Shown one piece after another: positions 1-6,275 of a DNA stretch of 7,444 nucleotides. The stretch is taken from assembly GCA_035541595.1 (NCBI GenBank), contig DATKNA010000130.1, positions 1 through 7,444 on the forward strand. Direction: 5' to 3'. The position numbers were made by a program, and so were the translations under genes. Numbering within the stretch: the stretch's first letter is position 1; each line of letters opens with the position of its first letter. The notes under the pieces were generated by a model. The model had not been told where the DNA came from, did not search any database, and was given only the letters and a program-made list of their open reading frames with translations. This DNA comes from DATKNA01 sp035541595. Lineage in GTDB: Bacteria; Actinomycetota; Actinomycetes; Actinomycetales; Kineosporiaceae.

Positions 1-207
1 CACGGGCCGCCGTTGCGCAACACGGCTGCGGCTTACGAGCCCCGCGTCCTCGAGCACCTTGAGGTGCTTGGACACCGCCTGGAGGCTGACCTCGTACGGA
101 GCCGCCAACTCGCCGACGGTGGCGTCACCGACCGCGAGCCGGGCCACGATGTCGCGCCGGGTAGGGTCGGCGAGTGCCGCGAACAGTCTGGTCAACCTCT
201 CCTCCAC
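1..207 (-). CDS. ArsR/SmtB-family winged-helix transcriptional regulator (N-terminal part, cut by the left edge)
   Basis: Sixty-nine codons run from a GTG start at 207 to the window edge, so the C-terminus is missing. The start has an AGGAGG ribosome-binding site at 212-217, 4 nt upstream. The protein opens with ERLTRLFAALADPTRRDIV, the typical ArsR first helix with the DPTRR signature. The HTH follows at about residues 33-60: GELAAPYEVSLQAVSKHLKV, then LEDAGLVSRSR leading into the wing. ArsR proteins are dimeric repressors, many of them metal-responsive. No metal-binding Cys motif (such as ELCVCDL) is visible here; the equivalent position reads TVGELA. This fits the non-metal ArsR subgroup that often sits beside an SRPBCC/AHSA1-domain gene, but such a partner would lie off the left edge and is inferred only. 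Promoter and operators are directly upstream, suggesting autorepression. The family call is firm; the ligand is unknown. Confidence 0.93.
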   Translation of the reverse strand, partial: MEERLTRLFAALADPTRRDIVARLAVGDATVGELAAPYEVSLQAVSKHLKVLEDAGLVSRSRVAQRRPV

Positions 208-224
208 GACGCCTCCTCACCCTT

Positions 225-244
225 CCTCAACCGATTGGTTGAGG
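225..244. promoter_or_regulatory. ArsR-type operator 1 (proximal), perfect inverted repeat
   Basis: CCTCAACCGATTGGTTGAGG has perfect 8-bp arms and a 4-nt centre. The core TCAAC-N6-GTTGA lies at 227-242. It covers roughly -2 to +14 relative to the predicted start of transcription, so a bound repressor would block initiation. The symmetry and size suit a dimeric ArsR protein. Confidence 0.72.
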
Positions 245-246
245 AA

Positions 247-275
247 AGTCTAGCGTGCGGTACCCGCTTGCTCAA
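247..275 (-). promoter_or_regulatory. Sigma70-type promoter of the arsR-family gene
   Basis: Reading the minus strand, a -35 element TTGAGC (270-275) and a -10 element TAGACT (247-252) are separated by exactly 17 nt. The predicted transcription start is near 240, giving a leader of about 33 nt before the GTG at 207. The position relative to the gene and the two flanking operator copies support the call. It is pattern-based, not experimental. Confidence 0.7.
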
Positions 276-287
276 CACATCGGTTGA
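272..287. promoter_or_regulatory. ArsR-type operator 2 (distal), overlapping the -35 element
   Basis: TCAACACATCGGTTGA repeats the TCAAC-N6-GTTGA pattern of operator 1, with its left end 45 bp further upstream. It overlaps the -35 hexamer at 270-275. Two copies of the same 5+5 bp half-site pattern bracketing one promoter make binding by the adjacent ArsR-family protein likely. Confidence 0.6.
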
Positions 288-336
288 ATTCACGACCGGA
301 CCACGGACTGTCGACGAACCCGGGTTCGTCCGACAT

Positions 337-503
337 TCGCCGCGCTCGGCGTACCCAGGCTGCCGACAGTTGCGCGCGTCGCCGAACCCGCCGTCCCCAG
401 GCTGCCGACAGTTGCTCACGTCGCCGAGCCCGGCGTACCCAGGCTGTCGACAGTTGCGCGCGTCGCCGAACCCGCCGTCCCCAGGCTGCCGACAGTTGCG
501 CGC
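337..503. repeat. 42-bp tandem repeat array, four copies plus a partial unit
   Basis: The 20-bp core CCCAGGCTGCCGACAGTTGC begins at 354, 396, 438 and 480, a period of exactly 42 bp. Copies 1 and 3 are identical except for one C-to-T change in the core. The 22-bp linker of copy 2 differs from theirs at five positions, and the linker-like sequence at 337-353 preceding copy 1 resembles it, so linkers alternate B-A-B-A. Copy 4 loses similarity after 503. The core contains the near-palindrome CTGCCGACAG, which in copy 3 becomes the perfect palindrome CTGTCGACAG (444-453). Because 42 is a multiple of three, all frames show a 14-residue periodicity (minus strand: NCRQPGDGGFGDAR-like), which is not evidence of translation. 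This is not a CRISPR: the linkers resemble each other. Confidence 0.9.
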
Positions 504-543
504 CGGGTCCGTGTGCCGCCGCACGCTCACTGACAGCGCGTCG

Positions 544-880
544 TCACTTCTCCCGCGACACGATCCGCTCCGGCGGAACGGTCGACCGGACATGGTGGCC
601 CTGGACACGACAAGCGTGTCGAACGGACACGACGAGCGTGTCGAACCCGGTCGCTGACCGGCCGGGAACCGTGATGAGCTCGTCGTCGGTCCCCGGGTCT
701 GGTTCGCCCCCGTGGGCCGCGAGATGTGGCCACCGCGGGCGTCGGCGAAGCCGGTGAGGATCGGGCCGCGGCGGCTCACCGGTGTGGCGCCGGTGCCGGC
801 CACTGTGCCGTCCTCGGAGCGGACGACGTCCGTGAAGCCGAGCAGGTCGACGGCACGACCGCCGGTCCGGCGCCGGCGCG
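544..880 (-). pseudogene. Possible gene remnant, frame-broken, product unknown
   Basis: On the minus strand, a frame from just after a stop near 880 down to about 723 has strongly G/C-biased third positions and protein-like content (VDLLGFTDVVRSEDG, then GPILTGFADARGGH). Beyond about 723 the protein-like signal moves to another frame (LAAHGGEPDPGTDDELITVP), which ends at a TGA at 544-546. No single frame carries both parts, no ribosome-binding site precedes either, and the 22-bp palindromic pair lies in the second half. This is consistent with a decayed gene or a sequencing frameshift. I do not recognise the family. A short LTGF-x3-RGG resemblance to GatD-type glutamine amidotransferases is too small to use. 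Non-coding GC-rich sequence remains possible. Confidence 0.22.
603..646. repeat. Tandem pair of 22-bp palindromic units
   Basis: Two adjacent 22-bp units (603-624 and 625-646) differ at one position. Each contains GACACG-N5-CGTGTC. The four half-sites start at 604, 615, 626 and 637, so alternating inverted half-sites recur every 11 bp, about one helical turn. This could be a cooperative protein-binding site, alternative hairpins or a dispersed intergenic repeat. The nearest promoter on either side is not obvious. Confidence 0.8.
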
Positions 881-934
881 GTCATGGCCAGTGCGCATCC
901 GCCGACGGGCGTCGAACGCGGCACACCTGGAGCC

Positions 935-2407
935 TTACGAGTGCGCCGCCCGACCTGCCGCCGGCGTGGGCTCGTGATCCGTCGACGTCCGGGAGGGCGG
1001 CGCCGAGCGGCCCGGCCGCCGGGAGGCCCTCGCCCGCAGCACGACGCGCAGCGCGCCAAGGGCGCGCTCCACGTCCTGCGTCGAGGTGTACAGAGCGAAG
1101 CTGAGCCGGCAGCTGGCGGGCGGGTCCAGGCCGAGGTCGCGGTGCGCGAGCGTGGCGCAGTGGCATCCGGCCCGCGATTCCACGCCGAGCCGGTCGAGCC
1201 CGGCGGCGATCGCCATCGGGTCCGTCCCAGCCACGGTGAAGGCGACCAGAGGCGACCGCTCGGCGGCGTCGGGCGGGCCGTAGAGGGTGAGGCCGTCGAT
1301 CTCGCGCAAGCCGGCGACAGCCTGCTCGGTGAGGCGCCGCGTGTGGTCGCCGATGCGACGCATGGCCGCCTGGACCGCCTCGCGCGGGATCGGCCGGGAC
1401 GTGCCGAACCAGGGCGGGGACGCGCCGTCGAGCGCGAGGTCCAGCATCAGCCGGAGCGCCTGGGCGGACACGATCACGCCGAGGATGTTCGGCGTCCCGG
1501 CGGCGTACTTCCAGGGCAGGTCGTTGTACTCGACGTGGTCCGGCGCCACCTGACCCTCAGCGATCATGTCGCCGCCGTAGAGGAACGGCCGGCCGTGCGC
1601 GAGCAGGTGCTCCTTGGCGTACAGCACGCCGACGCCGAACGGCGCGAGCAGCTTGTGGAAGGAGAACGCGAGGTAGTCGACGTCCAGACCCTGGACGTCG
1701 ACGGCCGTCGTGGGTACGAGCTGCGCCGCGTCGACGAGGAGCAGCGAGCGCGTCTCCCCCGTCGGCTGCTGATACCCGCTGCCGTCCGCGATGGCGCGGA
1801 CGACGTCCAGCGGCGGCTTGGTGCCCAGGAAGTTGGACGCGCCGGTACACGCGACGAGCTTGGTGCGGTGGTCGACGAGCCCGGCGAGGTGGTCGAGATC
1901 GAGCCGCCCGGTCACGTGGTCGAACCGCGCGACCCGGCACTCCACGTGCCGGCCGAAGCGCGGCAGGATCTCCCGGCACAGGCCGTACCAGGGCACGAAG
2001 TCGGAGTTGTGCTCCATCATCGTGGTCACCACATTGTCGCCGTCCCGGAACTCGGTGAGCAGCGAGTACATGACGGCGTTGATCGCCTCGGTGGCGTTGC
2101 GGTAGGTGGCGATCGTCCGCCGGCCCGGCGCGTTGAGCCAGGCCGCGATGGTGGCGTAGGACTCCTCGAACAGCTCCGTCGTCCGCCGGGACGCCGACGA
2201 CTGGCCGCGGTGCACGTTCTCGTAGGTGGCGACCAGGCCTCGGTGGAGGTCGAGCAGCTCCCGCGGAGGCTGGGTCGTGGCGGCGTTGTTCGTCACCACC
2301 CGGCCGGTGCGGGTGAAGTCGAAGTGCTCCCGGATCGCGACGACGTCGAGGGAGCCGGCCGGCGCCCGACCGCTGTCCGACGTCATGACGCGTCGACGTC
2401 GCCACAT
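935..2407 (-). CDS. Class V aminotransferase-fold PLP enzyme (NifS/SufS cysteine desulfurase-like)
   Basis: 490 residues, cytosolic, no signal peptide. The ATG at 2407 has GGGAGG at 2413-2418, 5 nt upstream; the in-frame ATG at 2386 has none. Fold-type I landmarks of the class V family appear in order: TNNAATTQPP (39-48), NATEAIN (104-110), EHNSDFVPW (132-140) with H133 where the PLP-stacking His sits, VDAAQ (225-229) with Asp226 and Gln229 for the cofactor, SFHKLLAPFG (249-258) with Lys252 as the Schiff-base lysine, and AGTPNI (303-308). The catalytic Cys loop reads RAGCHCA, with Cys417 at the SufS active-site position and Cys415 replacing a His. Then PASCRLSFALY matches the SufS C-terminal region. 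A roughly 30-residue Arg/Pro/Ser-rich tail is extra. It could be a desulfurase or a C-S lyase/epimerase-like relative; no scaffold (IscU/SufU) gene is adjacent. It is probably co-transcribed with the upstream methyltransferase, 64 bp away. Fold call firm, substrate unknown. Confidence 0.92.
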   Translation of the reverse strand: MWRRRRVMTSDSGRAPAGSLDVVAIREHFDFTRTGRVVTNNAATTQPPRELLDLHRGLVATYENVHRGQSSASRRTTELFEESYATIAAWLNAPGRRTIATYRNATEAINAVMYSLLTEFRDGDNVVTTMMEHNSDFVPWYGLCREILPRFGRHVECRVARFDHVTGRLDLDHLAGLVDHRTKLVACTGASNFLGTKPPLDVVRAIADGSGYQQPTGETRSLLLVDAAQLVPTTAVDVQGLDVDYLAFSFHKLLAPFGVGVLYAKEHLLAHGRPFLYGGDMIAEGQVAPDHVEYNDLPWKYAAGTPNILGVIVSAQALRLMLDLALDGASPPWFGTSRPIPREAVQAAMRRIGDHTRRLTEQAVAGLREIDGLTLYGPPDAAERSPLVAFTVAGTDPMAIAAGLDRLGVESRAGCHCATLAHRDLGLDPPASCRLSFALYTSTQDVERALGALRVVLRARASRRPGRSAPPSRTSTDHEPTPAAGRAAHS

Positions 2408-2471
2408 CAGGACCTCCCGAGGACCTCGACCGTTACATGAAGGATGGCTCCGGCTAGGCGCTGATACCTCG

Positions 2472-3317
2472 TCAGGCAGCTGGTACTTTCCGCCTCCAGG
2501 CGCCGATGAGGAGGGGCCAGAGGAGCGGGCGACCGGGCATGCGGGAGGCGTCCTGGTCGAGCGCCGCGAGCGTGCGGCGAGCCTCGGCCTCGGTCGTGAT
2601 GCCCTGCGCGAGGGCCGCGGGCAGGATGCTGCGGAAGGTTCTCTCCAAGATCCTGCGGCCCGTCTCCAGCGGCTCGATCCGTCCGGCGACGTCGGTACCG
2701 TCCGGGTCGCCGATGCCGGCCTCGGCGAAGAGCACGGGGAGCCGCGTCCCGGCGCTGACGTCACAGCCCGCCGCCGTCATCGCGGCCACCACGACGCGGG
2801 AACCCTCGTCGACGCTCACCAGATCCGGGAGAGCGGCGATGCTGCGCAGGTCGTAGTCCTGGACCAGTAGGTGCCCGCCGGGGGCGACGGCGTCCCAGAG
2901 CCGACGCAGGACGGCGACCCGCTGGGGCAGGTGGAACAGCAGCAGCCGGGCGTAGACCAGGTCGAACGGACCCCCCGGGACCGGGCCGGGGTCGATCAGG
3001 TCGTGGATCCGGACCTCGCACTGCCGGTAGCCCTCACCGCGCAGCGCCGTGAGGGTCGTGTCGGCCACGACGCCGTCGACGTCGATCCCGAGCACTCGCC
3101 CGGCGGGGCCGACGCGGTCGGCCATGAGCTTCATCGTCTCGCCAGGACCGCAGCCGGCGTCCAGGCAGCAGGCCCCGGTCACGAGCCCTATCTCGTCCAA
3201 CAGCCGCCCGGTGGCCCGGTTCCACACCCGAGCCTGCGCGCGAACGCGCTCGTACTCGTCGGTCGTCCGGCCCAGGACATAGCCGTCGGTCTGCGCCCTC
3301 GACGCCGTGCTCGTCAT
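2472..3317 (-). CDS. Class I SAM-dependent methyltransferase
   Basis: 281 residues. The ATG at 3317 has GGGAGG at 3323-3328, 5 nt upstream, the same arrangement as the next gene. A Rossmann-type methyltransferase core is clear: motif I LDAGCGPGE (52-60) binds SAM, the acidic end of beta2 is GIDVD (77-81, Asp79 expected to contact the ribose), HDLID at 105-109 fits motif III, and FDLVYARLLLFHLP (118-131) fits motif IV, followed by the APGGHLLVQDYD strand. This is a Methyltransf_11/25-like (UbiE-type) fold, and the length is normal for a small-molecule methyltransferase. The N-terminal DGYVLGRTTDEYERVRAQ segment is a typical lid in this group. There are no arsenite-methyltransferase Cys signatures, and it is not EgtD-like. 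It is the first gene of the presumed two-gene operon with the PLP enzyme and is divergent from the LAL regulator. Substrate unknown. Confidence 0.93.
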   Translation of the reverse strand: MTSTASRAQTDGYVLGRTTDEYERVRAQARVWNRATGRLLDEIGLVTGACCLDAGCGPGETMKLMADRVGPAGRVLGIDVDGVVADTTLTALRGEGYRQCEVRIHDLIDPGPVPGGPFDLVYARLLLFHLPQRVAVLRRLWDAVAPGGHLLVQDYDLRSIAALPDLVSVDEGSRVVVAAMTAAGCDVSAGTRLPVLFAEAGIGDPDGTDVAGRIEPLETGRRILERTFRSILPAALAQGITTEAEARRTLAALDQDASRMPGRPLLWPLLIGAWRRKVPAA

Positions 3318-3404
3318 CGCGTCCTCCCGTTCGCTCACCCACCGCGATACTCGCTCGCGAGAGGCCAGCGGCGCGTCGTGGATGCGACCACGAGATTTGG
3401 CGCT
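3318..3404. promoter_or_regulatory. Divergent promoter region between the methyltransferase operon and the LAL regulator
   Basis: About 87 bp separate the two divergent starts (longer if the LAL gene starts at 3471), so both promoters should lie here or within the first codons. A GATACT (3346-3351) could be a -10 on the plus strand but lacks a good -35 at proper spacing. The 8-bp palindrome CTCGCGAG (3354-3361) sits mid-region and is a candidate regulator contact. No confident hexamer pair was found. Confidence 0.35.
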
Positions 3405-6275
3405 GTGATCGTCGGGCGGGCGGCGTCGGGCCTGGCTGGAGGCGTCGCGAGCGGCGTACCGTCGGAGCCGGTGCGGGGGTTGCTGGATCGGGACGTCGAG
3501 CTGACGGAGCTGAGCCGCCGGCTGGAGCGGGCTCGCGCCGGGGCCGGCCGGGTGATCGTCGTGGAAGGCCCTGCGGGCATCGGCAAGTCCGCACTTCTCG
3601 CGGCTGCCGCGGACCACGACGGCGTCCGCGTCCTCCGCGCCCGCGCGCACCCGCTCGAGCAGGACGCCGCCTGGGCGGTGGCCCGGCAGCTGTTCGAGCG
3701 GCTGCGCGGCCGAGCGGACTGGCCGGCGCTGACCACGGGCGCGGCTGCGCTGGCGGAGCGTGCGCTCGCGCCCGAGGCCGTCGAGCCGGCGAACGGCGGG
3801 GAGGCCATGCACGCCGCCGTCCGGGGCTTGACCTGGCTCGCCGGAAACCTCTGCGAGAAGTCTCCCGTGGTGCTGGTCGTCGATGACGTGCACTGGGCCG
3901 ACGCGGCCACGCTGCGCTGGCTGGCCGTCCTGTCGGGCGGGCTGGACGAGCTCCCGCTGGCCGTGCTCTGCGCCGTCCGCGCAGGCGAGCCCGCAGCTGC
4001 CCCGGACCTGCTCGCCGAGGTCCTGGCCGCGTCGCCCGAGCCACCGGTCCGCCCCCGGCCGTTGGGCGCGCAGGCCAGTGCCACCCTCGTCCGCTCCGCC
4101 CTCCCGGACGCCGCCGAGGAATTCGCCCGGGCGTGTCACGACGTCACCGGCGGCACGCCGTTCCTGCTGGTCACCCTGCTCGCCCAGCTCGCCGCGGACG
4201 GGGTGCGTCCGACCCGCGAGGCGGCTGGACAGCTCCGGGCGTTCGGACCGGAGCAGGTCGCGCGCAGCGTCGAGCGGCAGCTCGCCCGGCTCCCTGCCGG
4301 CGCCGGCGATCTCGCTCGCGCCGTCGCCGTCCTCGGCCCGGGGACGCCGTTGCGCCGGGCGGCCGCGCTCGGACAGCTGGACCTCGCCTCCTCGGCGCAC
4401 GCGGCGGACGTGCTGCGTGCGGCCGGCCTGCTGGACGGTGGTCGTGGGCTCTCGCTCGCCCACCCGCTGATCGCCGCCGCGCTGTACTCCGGGATGCCGC
4501 CAGGGCGGCGCTCGATGCTCCACGCCGAGGCGGCCCGGCTGCTCGCCGGGGAGGGCGCCGGCCCCGAGGCCTTCGGGCTGCACCTGCTGCACACCGAGCC
4601 GGCGGCCGATCCGGCGACCGTCCGGGTGCTGGTCGAGGCCGCGAAGCTGGCGAGCACGCGGGGGGCGCCGCAGGCTGCAGCCGCGTTCCTCCGCCGGGCG
4701 CTGGCGGAGCCTCCCGCCGCCGAGGCATCGTCGGGCGTGCAGCTGGAGCTGGGCCTCGCCCTCGTCGCCTACCTGCAGCCCGATGCGTACGACCACCTCG
4801 CCGCGGCCGTGACGGTGGCAGCGCCGGGGCGTCCGCGCGCGGAGGCCGCACTGCGTGGAGCGCGGGCGCTGGGCCTGTCCGGGTGGTTCGAGCGCGCGGT
4901 CGTGCTCTGCCGGCAGGGGCTGGCGGAGACCACCGACGTCCCTGCGGACCTCCGGGCCCGCCTCGAGGCCGAGCTGGTGGCCGCAGGTTGGCTGCAGCGG
5001 TCCACGATCGCCGCCTCACGGGCGCTCGCGCGTGCACCCCGGTCTCCGGCGCTGGGCCTGTGGCGGGTCAACACCGCCATGGACCTGGTGCTCCGCGGCG
5101 GTCCCGTCCGCGAGATGGCCGACCTGCTGCGGCCGCTGATCGCGGATGGTGTGCTGATCCGCGAGGCCGAGTCACTGCTCGGGTCCGTCGCCGGGTTCAG
5201 CCTCATCCTCAGCGACGAGTTCGACGCGGCACAGGCGATCCACGAGCCGCTCATCGAGACGGCGCAGCCCCGCGGCTGGCTGATCGCCCTCGCCCACGGG
5301 TGCATGATGCGCGCCCTCGACCGGATCCGCCGTGGCGAGGTCCGGGACGCCGAGGCCGACGCTCGGCTCGCGTTCGAGTACAAGCTCCCGGTCGCGCCGC
5401 CAGGAGCCCTGCTCTGGTCGCTGACCTTCTTCGTCGACGCCCTCGTCGAGCTCGACGAGTTCGATCAGGCGGAGGCGGCGCTCGCGGCCGCAGGCCAGCT
5501 CGGCGACCCGCCGGCGGGGACGCTCGCGGGGCCGCTCCTGCTCGGGTCCCGCTCGAGGCTGCGGCTCGCCCAGCACCGCCCCGAGGCCGCGTACGCCGAC
5601 GCCTGCGCCGCCGGTGCCCGCGCGCAGGAGCTCGGGATGGAGAACCCCACCGTCGGCGGATGGCGCGTCGAAGCGGTCCACGCGCTGGTCGCCCTCGGCG
5701 ACCACGCCCGCGCTCGGCCGCTCGCCGTGGAGCAGCTGGCGCTCGCGCAGCGCATCGGCACGGCCGGCGCCTGCGGGGCGGCGCTGCGCGCGCTGGCGGC
5801 CTGCTCGGCGGATGCCGCCGAGCGCGTGCCGACCTTGGAGCAGGCCCTGGACGCGCTGTCCGGCTCCCCGGCGCAGTTGGAGCACACCCGCGTGCTGGTC
5901 GACCTCGGCGCCGCGCTGCGCCGGGCCAACCGGCGCGCCGACGCCCGCCGCCCGCTGCACCTGGCGCTCGACCAGGCCGAGCGCGGCGGCATGCGATTGC
6001 TCGCCCGCCGCGCCCGCGACGAGCTGCAGGCGGCCGGGGCGCGCCCACGGCGCAGCGCGGTGAGCGGTCCCGCGGCGCTCACCCCGGCGGAGGACCGCGT
6101 AGCGCGGCTCGCCGCCCTCGGCCACAGCAACCGGGCCATCGCCGAGCGGCTCTACGTCACCGAGCGGACCGTCGAGACGCACCTGACCCACGCGTTCACG
6201 AAGCTGAACATCTCCACGCGGACGGCACTCGCGGGCGCTCTCGGCGGCCCTCACCCGTACCTCAGCGGGCCGTGA
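3405..6275 (+). CDS. Large ATP-binding LuxR-family transcriptional regulator (LAL/MalT-like)
   Basis: About 956 residues, typical for LAL proteins. An N-terminal AAA/STAND-like ATPase has Walker A GPAGIGKS (55-62) after LLDRDVEL, and Walker B VVLVVDDVHWAD with Asp160/Asp161. The middle (roughly 400-880) is an Ala/Leu-rich helical region compatible with TPR-like repeats. The C-terminus carries a LuxR HTH from about residue 892: LTPAEDRVARLAALGHSN, then IAERLYVTERTVETH and FTKLNI. Such proteins are ATP- and ligand-gated activators, often of adjacent metabolic or secondary-metabolite genes. The start is uncertain: GTG 3405 has only a weak GAG about 10 nt upstream, GTG 3471 begins six codons closer to the conserved LLDRD but with GGAG only 3 nt away (giving 934 aa), and GTG 3378 is also in frame. 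It is divergent from the methyltransferase operon, and its 3' end overlaps the lipoprotein gene by 14 bp. Confidence 0.93.
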   Translation: MIVGRAASGLAGGVASGVPSEPVRGLLDRDVELTELSRRLERARAGAGRVIVVEGPAGIGKSALLAAAADHDGVRVLRARAHPLEQDAAWAVARQLFERLRGRADWPALTTGAAALAERALAPEAVEPANGGEAMHAAVRGLTWLAGNLCEKSPVVLVVDDVHWADAATLRWLAVLSGGLDELPLAVLCAVRAGEPAAAPDLLAEVLAASPEPPVRPRPLGAQASATLVRSALPDAAEEFARACHDVTGGTPFLLVTLLAQLAADGVRPTREAAGQLRAFGPEQVARSVERQLARLPAGAGDLARAVAVLGPGTPLRRAAALGQLDLASSAHAADVLRAAGLLDGGRGLSLAHPLIAAALYSGMPPGRRSMLHAEAARLLAGEGAGPEAFGLHLLHTEPAADPATVRVLVEAAKLASTRGAPQAAAAFLRRALAEPPAAEASSGVQLELGLALVAYLQPDAYDHLAAAVTVAAPGRPRAEAALRGARALGLSGWFERAVVLCRQGLAETTDVPADLRARLEAELVAAGWLQRSTIAASRALARAPRSPALGLWRVNTAMDLVLRGGPVREMADLLRPLIADGVLIREAESLLGSVAGFSLILSDEFDAAQAIHEPLIETAQPRGWLIALAHGCMMRALDRIRRGEVRDAEADARLAFEYKLPVAPPGALLWSLTFFVDALVELDEFDQAEAALAAAGQLGDPPAGTLAGPLLLGSRSRLRLAQHRPEAAYADACAAGARAQELGMENPTVGGWRVEAVHALVALGDHARARPLAVEQLALAQRIGTAGACGAALRALAACSADAAERVPTLEQALDALSGSPAQLEHTRVLVDLGAALRRANRRADARRPLHLALDQAERGGMRLLARRARDELQAAGARPRRSAVSGPAALTPAEDRVARLAALGHSNRAIAERLYVTERTVETHLTHAFTKLNISTRTALAGALGGPHPYLSGP

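Larger units (their letters stand above)
208..934. other. 727-bp gap without a convincing intact gene
   Basis: The left end holds the arsR promoter and operators (225-287). The remainder has a 42-bp tandem array (337-503), a pair of 22-bp palindromic units (603-646) and a minus-strand stretch that looks coding but changes frame (about 544-880). Open frames exist on both strands but lack ribosome-binding sites and recognisable domains. One of them runs through the tandem array and the arsR promoter, which argues against it being a gene. No clear hairpin-plus-T-run terminator was seen downstream of the PLP-enzyme gene. Confidence 0.6.

Noticed and set aside
337..503. CRISPR array
   Set aside because: The core is 20 bp and the linkers are near-identical to each other rather than unique spacers. 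No cas genes are present.
192..803. Minus-strand frame through the tandem array giving a 14-residue repeat protein
   Set aside because: The periodicity follows from the 42-bp unit being a multiple of three. The frame runs through the arsR promoter and into its coding sequence, and its GTG start has no ribosome-binding site.
860..872. Palindrome CGCCGGTCCGGCG as a terminator of the PLP-enzyme operon
   Set aside because: The 1-nt centre cannot form a stable hairpin loop as drawn, there is no T-run, and such GC palindromes are frequent in this composition.
884..2440. Long plus-strand open frame (518 codons) opposite the PLP enzyme
   Set aside because: It is antisense to a gene with a full set of family motifs and has no recognisable domain. 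High GC makes long antisense frames common.
3318..4796. Minus-strand extension of the methyltransferase frame upstream of 3317
   Set aside because: It is antisense to the LAL ATPase domain, has Arg/Gly/Gln-rich composition, and the ATG at 3317 has a strong ribosome-binding site.
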